Shown: one piece after another, positions 11,501 to 24,413 of the stretch
Layout: each line of letters opens with the position of its first letter
Position numbering within the stretch: the stretch's first letter is position 1
NCBI GenBank assembly: GCA_022376515.1
Contig: WTXI01000008.1
Span: 930,001 to 994,000 of the forward strand
Reading direction: 5' to 3'
Source: Lactifluus volemus
Lineage: Eukaryota > Basidiomycota > Agaricomycetes > Russulales > Russulaceae
Length of the DNA stretch: 64,000 nt
Position numbers and translations under genes: made by a program
The notes under the pieces: generated by a model
The model's input: only the letters and a program-made list of their open reading frames with translations
Told to the model about the DNA's origin: nothing
The model's database searches: none

Positions 11501-11690
11501 AGGAATTACAGTCGCGCTGAACAATGTTGCCTGTCCCTTTCCAGCCCTGGTGGAAGGTGTTCCCTGTACCACTCCATCCGTGGCGTTCGTCACGGTGCCG
11601 TTACTACCTGAGCCGGTGCCGTTTGTAGCTGAATTGTTGCCGGTCGAGAAGGTGCCGTTCGCGTTGAAGGCACTGTGAGAGTGTGCGTGA
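8020..11690. repeat. tandem unit 1 of about 3.7 kb
   Basis: The unit runs from truncated membrane gene copy B through several intergenic segments to the sequence before copy C. Shared anchors with the next unit include gtaggtcctcctggccgtca (9187 and 12820), tcatgcgaaaagtccagcag (about 10828 and 14554) and gttggagaccgagctaaatt (about 11133 and 14865). Spacing between partners rises from about 3630 to 3730 bp. The register at which units start is chosen arbitrarily. Confidence 0.85.
10165..10905 (+). pseudogene. unrecognised coding remnant with charged C terminus, unit 1 copy
   Basis: The last 60 codons (DYDYDLKKEFD, a Glu-rich stretch, then ERARIVRLLEDVMRKVQQLA and ITDP-like end with a stop at 10905) are matched at protein level by the unit 2 copy at 13998-14627, with changes mostly conservative. 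Upstream, the best-matching frame differs between the two copies, which indicates frame breaks or introns. The C-terminal helix looks like a coiled coil or four-helix element. I recognise no family and cannot place the start. Confidence 0.35.
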
Positions 11691-12149
11691 TAGGTGGTGC
11701 CGACTATGCTGCCAACTACGACGCCGATGAGGATGGCCACTACGGCGATCCCGCCCCATTTTCGACAGTACCAGGGTTGCACTTTCTGAGCCGCCATAGC
11801 AGGTCCATAAGGGGGTTTCGAGAGCTCATCAATTCCAACAATGGGCCCAAGATATTCGAGCCTAGTGCCGCCGACCGCCGGCGCACCCGCGCCCTCTGGT
11901 AGACCGGGCGCACGGCCATCGTGACCGTCCTCTAGACCAACATTGTATCCTTCCTAGGGCACAGTCAACATAGGACGCATCGCGCCGGGTGAGGGTAGGA
12001 GTGGAAGGGGAGAGAAGTAAAGTAAGGTGGCCAATCAGATAGCCAATTTCGCCAAGGTGAGTACGTACCTGTTTTTCCGCTCGTGTTGGGTTAGGTACGG
12101 AAGATGAAAGGGTATGATCATATCCCACGCTGTAGTCGTTACGAGAAGA
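11483..12149 (-). pseudogene. membrane protein copy C, start codon lost
   Basis: Exon 2 (11953-11483, 156 codons plus stop) is fully open. It contains LEYLGPIVGIDEL, AAQKVQPWYCRKWGG, a hydrophobic segment (IAVVAILIGVVVGSIVG) and an ectodomain with six or more N-G/A-T and N-x-S sequons, ending at PLPSAS. Exon 1 (about 12149-12069) matches copies A and D, but about nine bases covering the ATG are missing, so translation could start only at the internal Met at 11797, just before the membrane segment. The splice sites are conserved. It may be a recent pseudogene or may have an unseen upstream start. Confidence 0.65.
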
Positions 12150-15100
12150 CGGAGAAGGAGAGTACAGTCAACGGGAACGCGGACGGGATATGCAGGGGCG
12201 GGAACGAAGGAATGGGGGATGGGGATAGTTGGTCGGGCGTAAATGATCCCATGGATGCCTCACAAAATGGGACAGGTACTAAGTGCCCACTACTGGATAC
12301 TGCATATTTGGCCTACGGTGGTATGCTGCGTCGCCGAACTGTATTGTTTGGCAGTACCTCTCCTTTGCAGTTTACAGCCAGGGGATATCGGGATGGGACT
12401 TCTTGACCCCCCTTGGTTCAGGTCTGCACGAAGCTCGAAGTTTTCACCTTGTTGATACGTAGTCAACTTTTAATAGCGTCAAAAACGTCATGTGACCTAA
12501 CCTCGAGCTGAAGTGCAATCCCCGTTCTGATTTTCATCAATCACAATCAGACACAAAACCGCCTTTCACAAGACTTTAACTTTGACTTCATAGACTGAAG
12601 TATCTTTGTATCATCATCAACTCAAGTCACTGCATGCGGTGCGCGTCACGGTGCCTCGCTAATAACCGTCTTTTTCTTACCTGCCTCACAGAGTTCACCA
12701 GCTTCGTTCATATCATCGCTCTGAGTGGCTTCCAGTAACCTGCTATCAGATGTTAGAACTATAAGCTGCGCTACTGCTACCCATTTCGATACCTTGTCCA
12801 AGGAGCTAGCCTTACCCATAGGTAGGTCCTCCTGGCCGTCACGGGAAACACCTCCTATGAGGCAACGCGAAGTCCTTTCAGAGTTGAATGCATTCTTGCC
12901 CTGCTACCTCTTCGTGGAAGCAGCTCCCGCCAGAGCGCCGCAACTCGGACGGCTGAAGGTCGTCACGAGCACAAGGAGTGGCTCAGTGGGACTGTGTACT
13001 TGGTGTAGGGGCGCAAAAGGGTCTTCCTTCCAGGTTCCAACGCAAATTTTCATTATGGATAGATCAGAGACGAATACAAGGCCTTCCAACGGAAAAACAC
13101 CCAAATTAAAGAGGGTCAGTGGTCAGTGGTTTTCTAGTGGCGGACAAAAATCCAAAGCGAGAGATAGGTGTTATATCGCTCCGAGTCCCAGGTCGGAGTC
13201 CACGTCACCCTCACCGGATTGTGCAGTTACATTGCATACATGTCACTCTTACCCCAACACGCTCATGGTGCGAGCACGGGATAGATCAACGTTGAAAAGA
13301 ATACCAGATTTTCAGTCGTCATTGAATTACTTGGAGAGCCTCAGCACTCTCCGAGATTTCGAGAAACATCAACGGAGGTAAAACATTAACACGACGGCCT
13401 CATATGCTTCCTTGGATTCTACCCACATCGAGGATTCTCAAATATAATGGAGAGGGTGTGCCAAGTTGATGCTACAGTAAGCACAGGTGTCCCAGCCAAC
13501 GGTTGCTTTGACTAGTAGCTTGATCAGTCTAACATCAGAAAGCCGACGGGAAACTCGCAGAACCTTGCGCCAAAGGTGTTGGTAATATCATTTTCGCAGG
13601 TTCTCGCACTACAACTGTGTGTGCAAGGCTCTGGATGCGAACCAGCTGGTTATGATGGAAACTAGCCGACTTTGGCGAATGATTTTCACCGCATTAGCCC
13701 ATCCCGCCCACTGGGAAGTCACTCGTGCTTTCGCCCCCAAACACACCCTGAACTAGTCTGCTTTACTATTGCATCGCTTCACCCTCCCTCCTGACAAACC
13801 TGTAATGCCATCAAGGTCACTGGTATCGTCCAGACCAGTCACCTTCATGCCGTGAGGTGCCCCCTTTCCACATCAAGCATACACAGGAAAGACTTCTAAT
13901 GTGCGCCATCACTTTGCCATGTCCATATTTTTGAAGTGGGAAGGAATGAAGAAGCACCTAACGCCAAGTAGGTCCTTGTTTCTAATCAGGAATCTACATG
14001 GGCTGTGGAGGGGTATGCGATATATTCATCGTAACGGGGCATGCATCCTATCACTTATTTACAGGCATTTTGTCACCCCAAATAGCTGGTCTGGAAATTG
14101 ACCCCAGGCTGCGTCGGGCGTCATCAAGCATCGATGTTTCAGCGCCTGTGGCTGAACTCACGCCAACTCATTCATCCCTTATTCGTTCACCTTCGTCTCC
14201 GACTCCCTTGGCACCATGCTCCCTTGCTCACAGCATAGATGTGGGTTCACTTGGATTCACGATGGACGAGAGTCCACAGGAATCGTGCAGACGGCTGTTG
14301 ATTTCTGCACCCGGTCATCCGGCGCTCTCTCCCCTGACCTCGACTGGGAACCACCACATCCGGTGCCGGACGCGAGCGTGAGCGCGCGGGAGATGCAGGA
14401 ACGCGCCTGGCAGACTTGTCACGCACTCGTTACCGATTTTGAGAGCCACGTTTTTCGATTATGATTACGACTTGAAGAAGGAGTTTGATCAACTACAGGC
14501 GGATCACGGCAAGGAGGAGGAAGGAGAACGAATTGTCCGGTTGCTAGAGGACGTCATGCGAAAAGTCCAGCAGCTCGCCGAAAAGGGAACAGCTGATCCT
14601 GTCACCGAGATCGACGATGCCTCGTAGAGATACACTTTGTCTCTGATGTCTCTGAAGGAGAACACGTCAAGGGTTACCAAAGTTACTACCATACTATCAA
14701 ATATGATCCCTTATCAACTGTCAGTTTAGCCGCTCGAACGCCCTTCAGTGTTGGCACATTACTGTAATTGCTCTATTCATACACTGGATATTGGCGTCGC
14801 TTGCTAACGCACCAACCACGAAACCAACCGGCTCCAATGGTACCCGGCTCACACACACACGTTGTTGGAGACCGAGCTAAATTCAATACGTTCTTACCAC
14901 GCGACGTACCTACAGTACAACGTCTCCTGCGACCCAGTCCACGGGGTGTAAATCAGCTGGAAATAGCAACATTCAACTGGCATTCAGTAGTCAAGCGTGT
15001 TATACATGTCCCGTGAAAGTTGTTGCAAAAAGTGAGCAAGCATAAACACAAAACAGCGTTGCAAAGCAGCGTGCCCAAGGGGCCTAACCAAGCAGAATGA

Positions 15101-15420
15101 ACGGCCATACATTAATCCCAAATAAATAAATCCCAAACAACAAATACCCGGGTTATTGTCCCTCGCAACTCTCGGCAAATAAAGGCCAATTTCAGGAGGA
15201 TTTCCGGCGGGTGTAGGCAGCGATCCGCTCGTGGTGGACAAAGGCGATGCGGTCGTGCTGGACGTGGGCAGTACAGTCACGCTCATCAAAACAGATCCCG
15301 CTCCCTGACCAGCCTGGTGGAAGCGATCCCGTGCCACTCCAGGATTGCTGACGGAAGTTATTCCTACCACTCCATTTGTGCCGTTCGTGCTGTTACTACC
15401 TGAGCCGGTGCCATTTGAGC
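11690..15420. repeat. tandem unit 2 of about 3.7 kb
   Basis: This is the second full unit, collinear with 8020-11690 apart from small indels and one inverted piece (9393-9464 against 13026-13092). It carries membrane gene copy C and the second copy of the charged-C-terminus remnant. Confidence 0.85.
13998..14627 (+). pseudogene. unrecognised coding remnant with charged C terminus, unit 2 copy
   Basis: Counterpart of 10165-10905. The C-terminal part (DYDYDLKKEFDQLQADH, then ERIVRLLEDVMRKVQQLAEK, stop at 14627) is conserved. In the frame that starts near 14216, the sequence MQERAWQTCHALVTDFES leads toward it, but a frame change is needed near 14455. That change, and the different upstream frames of the two copies, point to pseudogenes or a multi-exon gene I cannot resolve. 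Confidence 0.35.
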
Positions 15421-15973
15421 CATTGTCGGTGCCGTTTGTAGTTGAATTGTTGCCGGTCGTGACGGTGCCGTTCGGTTGGCGGCACTGTGAGAGTTAGAGT
15501 GATGGGTAGCGCCGACTGCCCCGCCAACTACGGCGCCGATGATGACGAGGGCCACTACGGCATCCCGATGATGCCCCATTTGCGACGGTACCAAGGTTGC
15601 GCTGCGATCGCAGTTCCATAAGGGGCTTTCGAGGCCTCGTCAATGGCAACGGCGGGCCCAACATATTCAGCGCCGCCGCCGTAGTCCGAGACCGCCGGAG
15701 CGCGCGCGCCATTTGGTCGACCACTGTCCTCCAGCAGACCAACGTTGTATCCTTCCTAGAGAACAGCACACATGGGACGTATATCGCGGGGGGTGAAGGG
15801 GGTGGGGAGGAGAAGGTGTGAAGAGAGAGAAGTAGAAAGGTGGCCCGATCAGATAGCCAATTCCGGGAAAAAAAAAGGTGAGTACGTACCTGTTTTTCCG
15901 CTCGTGTTGGGTCAGGCACGGACGATAGAAGGGTATGATCATATCCCACGCTATGGTCGTTACGGGAGGACAT
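15364..15973 (-). pseudogene. membrane protein copy D, frameshifted
   Basis: Exon 1 (15973-15890, MSSRNDHSVGYDHTL) and the exon 2 start (15755) match copy A with conserved splice sites. Inside exon 2 one base is missing near 15560, just before the membrane segment, and another near 15478 at the start of the ectodomain. When each frame is followed in turn, the family features are all present: EYVGPAVAIDEA, PWYRRKWG, a VVALVIIGAVVGGAVGA segment and many NGT/NST sequons. Its ectodomain appears to extend below 15364, longer than in copies A and C. Whether the breaks are real or sequencing errors is open, because other genes in the window show the same kind of one-base loss. Confidence 0.6.
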
Positions 15974-16300
15974 GTTTACTGGAGGAGGGTACAGTAAACG
16001 GGAAAGCGGACGGGATATGCAGGAACGAAGGAATGAGGGATGGGAATAGTTGGCCGGGCGTGACCAATCCCCTGATTGACGACTCTACAAAGTGGGACAA
16101 GGTACTAAGCGCTAAGCGCCGGCTACTAACTCAACTAATACTAGCCCAACATGTTCACAACTGCTATAATCAGAACTTTGCTCACGCCCTCGTCCTAACA
16201 TCTGTGTGCCGCATCACTGGGCTGTATTTTTTGGCAGGACCACATGGGCCTCCTTCACAGCTTACAGTATCCGGTATGAAGGATATTTTTAGGTAAAGTA
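15420..16300. repeat. partial tandem unit 3, end of the duplicated cluster
   Basis: It contains the upstream part of membrane gene copy D and a degenerate form of the segment seen at 8690-8760 (ggctgtattttttggcagg, near 16222). Similarity ends at about 16300, which I take as the edge of the cluster. Confidence 0.7.
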
Positions 16301-19300
16301 TTCTCATTACACATTCCCATATGGGTCATTTGAAGGTTTCTCGCTTGCACCACTGATCAACATCAATTTCTTGGGTTTGTCTCGAACAGTTTCTTCACTT
16401 GCAACGGGTAACCATGGGTAGAGATTCAGGAGGTGGCTTGACGGCCCAGATCCCTGTCAGTAGTTGCTCGGGTAGAGAGAAGGGTGGCAAGATGTAGAAA
16501 TTGAAGGCGAGGAATATTCACGGCGTTGCGATGTTATCCCACTCGCCACTGGTGATTAAAGCGCCCAAACAACGACAAGTGAATGGATAAGCGAAGGAAC
16601 CATTGAACCATGAGTTCCAATTGGAAATGCCATGAGAGAGAAACGATAGTTCTAATCAATGTGACTGGGGCCATCATGGCATACAACAATCGAGGGTAGA
16701 AATGGTGACTTGATCAAGGGGATCACACCTAACTGAAAACAATTGCATTAAGGGCAGGTGCCTTCCGATTGGGTCGAGTTCCGGTTATGGCCCAAATTCG
16801 AGGTAGAACGTTGCACTGGAAACGGTAGAAGGAACCGAGTTACCATCAGTTGGCTACAGTGCCATGGTGCGAGTTGACGTTGGCGCAATGCTTAGCAGAA
16901 GCTAACCATACGTGTTATTGACGTGAATACACCGATGAGAGACTGTAACGCACCGATGTTCGCATCAATCTATAAGCAATTCCATACGGCCTTAACAAAC
17001 CAACAAATAGTTGAACTAGGGTTGTCTCTTGCATGTGCCCAATATCTGATTGAACCACAACGGGGGTGTGGACAACCCGACACCGACGACGGCCTGAATC
17101 ACGGTCAGGGTCAGGTTCATCCCACCAGTCATGATCAGATCAACATGTCAGCGAATGACCAGTGCAAGTGATGGTGAATCAGGTGACTTAAAGCTGCTTA
17201 TTCAGCTGCTTGTTCTGCGAGACAGGACAAAAAACATAGTGTGACCAAGGGGTATGAATACGGCTGATATGAGTAAGATTTATATGAGGGAGGTTGTGGA
17301 ATCTCGGAAGTGGTAGCCCTTCTGGTTCAACAACTTGACAGCAAGGGATATGATCTGTGGCGGCGGATGATGGGCGCGTATGGTTCCAGGGGTGCTGGTG
17401 AGCGCTCTGAGCTTGCTCCGGTGGCGGCAAAACGTTTGCTTGTAACCTGTGACCGTTCCCGGACCATGAGGTTGTCCGGCATCCCAGGGTTCATTGGAAT
17501 AGTGGAATAGCGAGGGGCGGTAAGCAGTCATACTAGAAGGACGGGTAAAGTGCGGTACGCGTACAGTATGGTCTCGCCTCTGCTTCAGTTTTCAACCTGT
17601 CATCCAAAGTTTAGCGCCCCCGATTCATGCTCTAAGAAATGACCGAAAGGCAAGTAAAAAGAACCCGCGACCGCTCACCTAACAATATCGAATCCCGTAT
17701 CACGAACACGCCAGTTGTAGGTGTCCGTGATTTCTTCGGCCCGTACGTAGGTCGGAGAAAAATGCACCTGTGCCAGTACAGTAAGTTCCGAAAAAAAAAA
17801 AAAGGTATGGTTTTGCATAAGTTACCATCTTGTTGGCAGTTGTGAGTGACAGCAGAAGGTGCTAATCATGAAAATGGTTAGTTCTCCACCAGGAAATAGT
17901 TCCGAGAATGACATGGCCATGGTCGGAGCGATACTCGCACCGCGCTGCGGTCAAGCACGACATTTGCTAGTTCTACAGTACTCCGGCTACGCCTCACCGT
18001 CACATCGGTACGTGAAACGCCACTACTTTACCACTGTAACTTGGGACATTTTCCCCAACCACGCGGGATGGCCAACTGCTAGGATATGCATGGATGGACG
18101 AACAGAACCCTCGGATATATATTAGTGCGGCCATTTTCTATTTATTATATTTTATCCCCGCGACGGCGGCTACCAGTGGTGTGCTACGTAACACAAAGAA
18201 GAGACCGGCTACGACTCCAGCTTCAGTTGTGCGGCTTCTCAATGGGTTGCCATCGTTGTCAAACGCGACCGTCAACTTTGGTGAAACGGCTTAGCGTCTA
18301 AATGGCCAAAAAGCCTAAGGAAGAAACATACGTGTTGTGTGGTCTTCCTATCTTGCTTCATTTTGGTTGTATCGTGGCAACAAGTTTAAACGTCCACTTT
18401 ATTTTATTTTTTTTGGGTCAGCTGTTTTAATATTTCGCAGATAACAACGTTTAATAAGCCGTATCGCGTGGAGAAAAAAAAAAACTGCCCTCAGGTCTCG
18501 CTTGCCGTCTCGGTTCCAGGTCTTGTGACCCCTCTCAGTTTTCAATTCCCCTCTCCCCTTTCGTTTCGCTTTTCATTTCGTTCTGGCAATATCAGCGTGT
18601 GCACTACACATCGCCACTGCGCACACGCCGCGCCATTCTTTTAGTATGACTTGGAATGCGTGCTTGTCGGCGATTGATTATTGGTTCTATCGCTCAACGT
18701 CCGCTTGCGCATTAGGGCCCCTCAGTTTCCGAATATCGCACTTTCAGCGTAATTTGAGGAGCTTGTCCGATGCCCTCGCAGTGCTCATGCCCCGACCCTT
18801 TGCGCCGCACGGACTTTCCTGGCCGACGTAGCTTGCCTGGGTATATTTTTTAACCTTCAATTTTGGTCGAGCGAGTTATCGAGCATGGTGAGGATGACGT
18901 GCACGCGAGTCACTCTTAACGTGTGTGTATTTCATCAACTCCAAAATAGGTTTAGTACTAACTTGCTACCACCTAGTTGGAGTGGCTGCGCCGATCGTGC
19001 AAGTTAGATTCGTATCTCCGGTTGATCTAGATCCTCGAATGCCAAAAGAGCAACCAGGTAATAGTCACCTTGCAATTTTTTTTTTATCCTTTGAGTTATG
19101 CCAACTAAGAAGCCTCGAGTACAGGCAAATCTCTTCGTTGTCCTGTGGCCAAAACTTGGCTTGCCTTGACGGAGCTATGTGTTCCCGATCCCCGACGCCT
19201 CTCGGGGTGTGTGCAAATTTATATTATCACATTTGCATTGGCAGAGTAACCACTAGGTACGATGCAACCGGTATGCCATTCCCGGGCTGCCCTTCCGCGC

Positions 19301-22300
19301 ACTCGGAACGGGCTTATTGACTCAATTTCACTGTCCACCTTGATCGTTCTCAAGTGGCGGTACATGAGGGCAGATCCGATTATGTCGTTTATCTAGAAAG
19401 CCGTAACCATGAAACTGCGATCATTCGATCAATTTGACGTTGGGCGATTTGGACTGGTAGAAAGGATAAACCTGATGGCTCCATTGATGGAGCTCAAAAA
19501 TCAAGCGCCCATTGAAGTGACCTATAGTACAAAGAAAGAGAAGGTAAAAAAAAAACTTCATCACTGGCCCCCTTCAGCCCGACGTTGTATACGTGGGCTT
19601 ACGCTAGTAATGTGTTGTAGGGCATCAAGTGCCCACCGTGCCCACCGCGTGATTGACTTTTGCCGATGTTAAGACCTTTTGCCTATGGCACCCCAAGCGC
19701 GCACGCGTGCGAGCCATTGCCCGAAAATGACTTTTTTTTGCAACGCCTTTCACCACACGGAGAGTTGGTATTTGCATTTTCGTATCTGATAAGCGCTCAG
19801 GTGTTGCGGCCACGCTTACCGATCATGGAACTGTGTTCCCGAGGAACAGCGTTCCGTTCGGGCCCACCAACTTTGAACATGTCAGTCCGGCTTAACTATC
19901 CCCCACTCTCGGGGATCGGGAACCTCCTCTCCACAAGTGTATATGAGAACGAGACCCATGGAGATCGATACTAACTGTATGACGATGGAAGAATTGCGCC
20001 AAAAAAAAATAAAAAAGGTCAAGGTCCAAATGTCCAACTTGGCTTAGGCTCGGCGCTGTGGTAACCCACATGGCCAAATTGATCTCCTCATATCTTTTTT
20101 TGGAGATTTAAGTTTGACATTTCTCGTTTTCGTGGGTGTCCTGGCGCAAGATATCTCCAGACGAGTAAGAACTGTGAAGGGTTTTGATCGGGAGCCACCG
20201 AGAGGCGGTGGGTACCTAGAGCTTGGACACAACATATTGAAAGAAAAAAAAGCAAGGGCTAAGGACCAAGGACGACCAGTTGAGCGTCCGAGGTACCGCA
20301 GTCAGTCAAACAGAAGGAAAAGCTTTATCATCCTGCGAATGAATTGCACTTATCGTACTATCCGGATCAAAAGCCATCGCGCGCAGAGACTACTGGCTTC
20401 TTTCATCTTACCGAAAACGAGCGGGACTGAATTGGAGGATTATCATGACCAAAAAAAATTATTTAAAAAAAATTATAATAAAGAATTGAAAATAAAAAGG
20501 AAGTTGAGAAACTGGAAGCGAAGCGACTTAGGAGAAATGGGGAAAGAAAAAAAAAAAAAGACACGCACGACATCATGATTTCGTAGTAGCGGCGGATCCG
20601 GGTCCGGGGCCAATCTTGATCGAGCTCAAAAATCCGCCCCGAGGACAGCACTCAAAAATTCAATTCAAACCAAAAAAAAAAAAATACAAAAAATGCTATA
20701 ATCTCTCTTCTCTCCAACTCCACACTTCAATCCCCGCGGATCGTCTCCCCTTCAATAAGCCACGTGCCTAAAGTCGTTTAAGTGGAGCGAGCGTGTCGTA
20801 ACATACACACATTCACTTAAACGAACAAAATGCGACGCGAACGTCCCTCGTAGTCATTCTCGACGCGGCGTATCCAGACCGCCCTCCGCGGCGTCGAGTC
20901 CTCGTCGATGCAGTCGGAAAAATACGTACAGTCATGCGAAGCATTCCTCTTACTGACGGTCTGGGCAACCGGGGGCTGCACGCCGCGACCCATGATTAGT
21001 GATTCACAAAACTTTTTTTTTTCTTGAGCTCGCGCGCGGACATAACGAAGGCGGGAACCCGTTGTTGCTATGTGCTTGCATATAGTGGTTTCGTCTCGGC
21101 GTCATCAGTGGCCAACCAAATGATGGTCGCCGCGCTCGTGCGGGCCATAGGCACGGTCATGATGCCCACTCCATCATCTGTACAATCACGCCACACGGCG
21201 ATCCTCTCAGCGTCTGCTATGGTGGTATCGAAGAGCCCCAAAGTCGGTGCGTACGCGCGCCCTTGAGGTATTTTGCACAATAGGTGCCAACACCACCTGT
21301 ACGGGCTTGAGGAGAGAGCTTACGGGACGACGGGGAGAATGCCGGCATTAGTGTAATCGTAGTTTGATCCTCGCTGTACGGTGGCATTAGTACGGTTGAT
21401 TTTGTGAGAAACATTGCCGAGCAGCTCAGAGTACATGAAGGCCTACCAGTTGGAATGCCGCCACCAGTTTCATGGGCAACAACGGCCCACATATGTTCCC
21501 CATGGCGCATGGCTGGGTTACTAATGAACGAAATAGGTATAGTATAGTCGACCAGGGGCCATTGATAGCCGGAGCAAACCGGTAGCCACCGTTGTTGAAG
21601 TGCTGGTCCCTTGTGGTGTGAGGTGAGATAGCGTATGTGGATTGCATTCTCTGTGTTCCGCAATCACTGGAAGGCCGTTCAGCTTCTATAAAAGACGAAT
21701 TCCGTGAACACATCAGGATGAAAAGAAGGGGATACCTAGAAACAGGCATGGTTTAGCCTTGACACAAGCACGTCAAGAGACGACAACGAATCCTTGGTTT
21801 GAGGTGCCCGCACGCTACCTGTTTTTGAGTCTCACGGCAACACCTGGCAACGTTGTCTTAGAGAGTGGCCATCATGGCACTGACCATTAATACAGTATTC
21901 CGAGCGTCTCGGCATGAGATGTGGCACTGCCTTAAGGTCCCGCACGTTAACTGCCACCATCCCGGCTCACAAACACCACGGCATATTTCTGTGTCCCGCT
22001 GTCGCAATACCAGCTCATTCTGCGATGTCCAAGTCCCCTCGGTACGGAGGGGGCGAGTTGGGGATGTGATTGCATGGTCGGATCTATGTGACAGCTCGTT
22101 GCTCCGATCAGACGAGCCAGAGCCAAACCACTGGTCCAGATTTCCCATTGGAAAATAGAAGTGCTCGCAGGACTTCCCTGCGTTCGTTGGACCTTGAGCG
22201 CTTGAGCTGCTCCTCGACCCCCTCAGTGTAAATGTATGCGTACCTTGTTGTGCATATCTGTGAGGTCATCCTCACTGTCGTCACTATTGAATTACGCCCG

Positions 22301-24413
22301 AGATATGTACGCGCATCCGCGGTAATGTTCTGAATTGACGGTCTCCATTCTCCGGTAAGACTGTGCGCCTATCGGCAGTTGTTGAGAATATCCCGCGACC
22401 ACGTATAAACAACACACGCGGTTTTGGACAGACTTACGAGGCACATCGCGGGAGCTTCACGCCACCCAGTAAAAGGATTTGGAGTATCTTTTTACGCGCA
22501 TTCCGCGGAGAGGAGATAATGAAGTGCCGACTGTAGCCAAACTGGGTCAGCGCCCGTAGAAGCTATTGTTAATCATTTGCAATCCGCTCGTTTGCCCAAA
22601 AGGGGGGGGAGCGGGAAAATGGAAGGGAGCCAGAGGGAAGGAGCTTTGAGTACAGCATTGCTAGTGGTTCCTGTATCCAGACGTTCGTCAGTGCAGAACT
22701 CGCCATATCTCAGAGGCCAACCCGAGGGATTGCGACGTATCCTTGAATGTGCAGTACATGCTAAGATGAGGGTGGGGTCTGAGAGCAAGAAATAGGTGTG
22801 GTTGTCTAGTCCACCTCGCATAAAAGGTCCCGCAGGGATTGAAGTGAATGGGGCCCTTTTCGCTGTGATGTTCTACAGGAAACGTAACAGACGAGTAACG
22901 GGCTGTGGGTTTGACACTCTCAATTCTGGAACCGTGCGCCTTAACGTTTGGCTGGGAGGGTCACTCGGCAGGACCTTGGATCCACGACGGTAGATAGGAC
23001 AGGAACCAGGTTTGAATGAGAATTAACACAGGAAGCGTCATATCAAAGTCGGGGACAAAATTATGTGAAGAAAGACCCAAAAGAGGAAGGAGTACGGCAG
23101 GGGAGGCTGCCATGCAGGATTTGCAAATGCCAAGCAGCGGGCTAGCGGCCAACATTGGACAACTGGGAAGAAGCACTTCACGTAGAGATAATAAAAGCTT
23201 CAAACGATGATGGTTCTGTGTTCGAGGAAATGAATGGCCGATGATGATCAAAGGGCAGTCCAACGTGAGGGAAACTTGCGGAAGCATGTTTATTGATGAT
23301 GAGGTGATGAGGTAGTTAAGATGTCGACAAAAAAGAAGAACAACTATCGACGAAGGAATAAATGAAGGAGAGTAAATTCGAGGATAGATTTGTTTGCGTC
23401 AAGAAGTTTTGAAGTTTGAGGGAGTGGAGTGAGCAGGCCGCACGTAGAAGGGGAAGCATCTGGGCATTTGCCGAGTATGCCGTTACCTTGTTGCTAAATG
23501 AAGATACTGGGCCGGTTCAAGCGCTAATCGGGAGATGATGAGAGATGATGCGAAATCAAGACACATCTAGTTACTCCATTTGATGTGGGCGGTGTGGAAT
23601 AGACAGGGGGGGATGAGGGAAAGTGTAGCTAGGTGAGAAGAGATCAACGAAGAGAACCGTTCGGCAAACAGGTGGAGGTGGTGCCTCGGCAGCAACCGTT
23701 GTACAATCTCCGCCAAGCTAGAAGGTAGAGCCGAGACCGGTGAGGGAGCTAACTGTACCCGGCGCTGGGGAGAAATGTACAGTTGGACGCGAGGTCGGGG
23801 ATGGTGGGAACTTGGGGGGGTGAGACGAGCCAACCGAAAGGAGGAGGCCGCGGGTATCGGCGGATCGATGGATAAGATAAAAATAAAATAATAAAATAAT
23901 AAATAGCTTATGTATGCGGGTATGACTTTTGGTGATTTAACTTGGCCTCGCTTCGCAATTGCCCCGTTCCCATCTTTCTTTTCCCCCGTCTTTTAAACGC
24001 CGTGTACTCCTTATATTTCCAGCGACCGTCCCTCGTCGCTCTTAATTTCTTCCCCTCCTCTCCCCTTTTCCCTTTCTCTTCTTTCGATTCAATCTCTTCC
24101 CTTTGGTCTCGCTCATCTCGCATCAAAACTTGTTCATCTCATAGTACAGCCTCAGGTATTCATATCCCCGTTGCCCACCAAATCCATCCCAACAGGGCGG
24201 TGTCGGGTCACAATACATATCTGTTCGGAGTATTGTAAGTTCTTCGCATACAGTCCACAAAAGTTTATCTGATCCCTCCTCTCCCCCCTCCCCCTCTCCC
24301 CCCACTAGCATATAGTCCAAGCGATAGCTATCTTACCGCTCCACGCAAATACACTCCCTTCCTGGGCCTTAATACCACCTCTTTGAGCATTCCAATTTAC
24401 TCCTTCCCTAATC
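16300..24413. other. 8-kb stretch without a supported gene
   Basis: I read all frames and found no domain, no exon series with matching splice sites and no repeat unit. Poly-A and poly-T tracts are frequent (17790, 18475, 20450-20680). Minus-strand ORFs at 21068-22148 have some protein-like composition but do not join into a gene. The last 500 bp (23900-24413) are pyrimidine-rich and probably form the promoter and 5' leader of ste12. Confidence 0.5.

Noticed and set aside
13998..14060. GMRYIHRNGACI resembling the start of a protein kinase catalytic loop
   Set aside because: No HRD, DFG or other kinase motif follows in any frame, and the other unit does not keep the frame.
20114..20578. Plus-strand ORF of 154 codons
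   Set aside because: Its Lys-rich second half is made by poly-A tracts, and no domain or splice structure supports it.
21068..22148. Series of minus-strand ORFs (for example one with GLFDTTIADAERIAVW)
   Set aside because: The composition is protein-like, but the frames overlap one another, and no join or family could be established.
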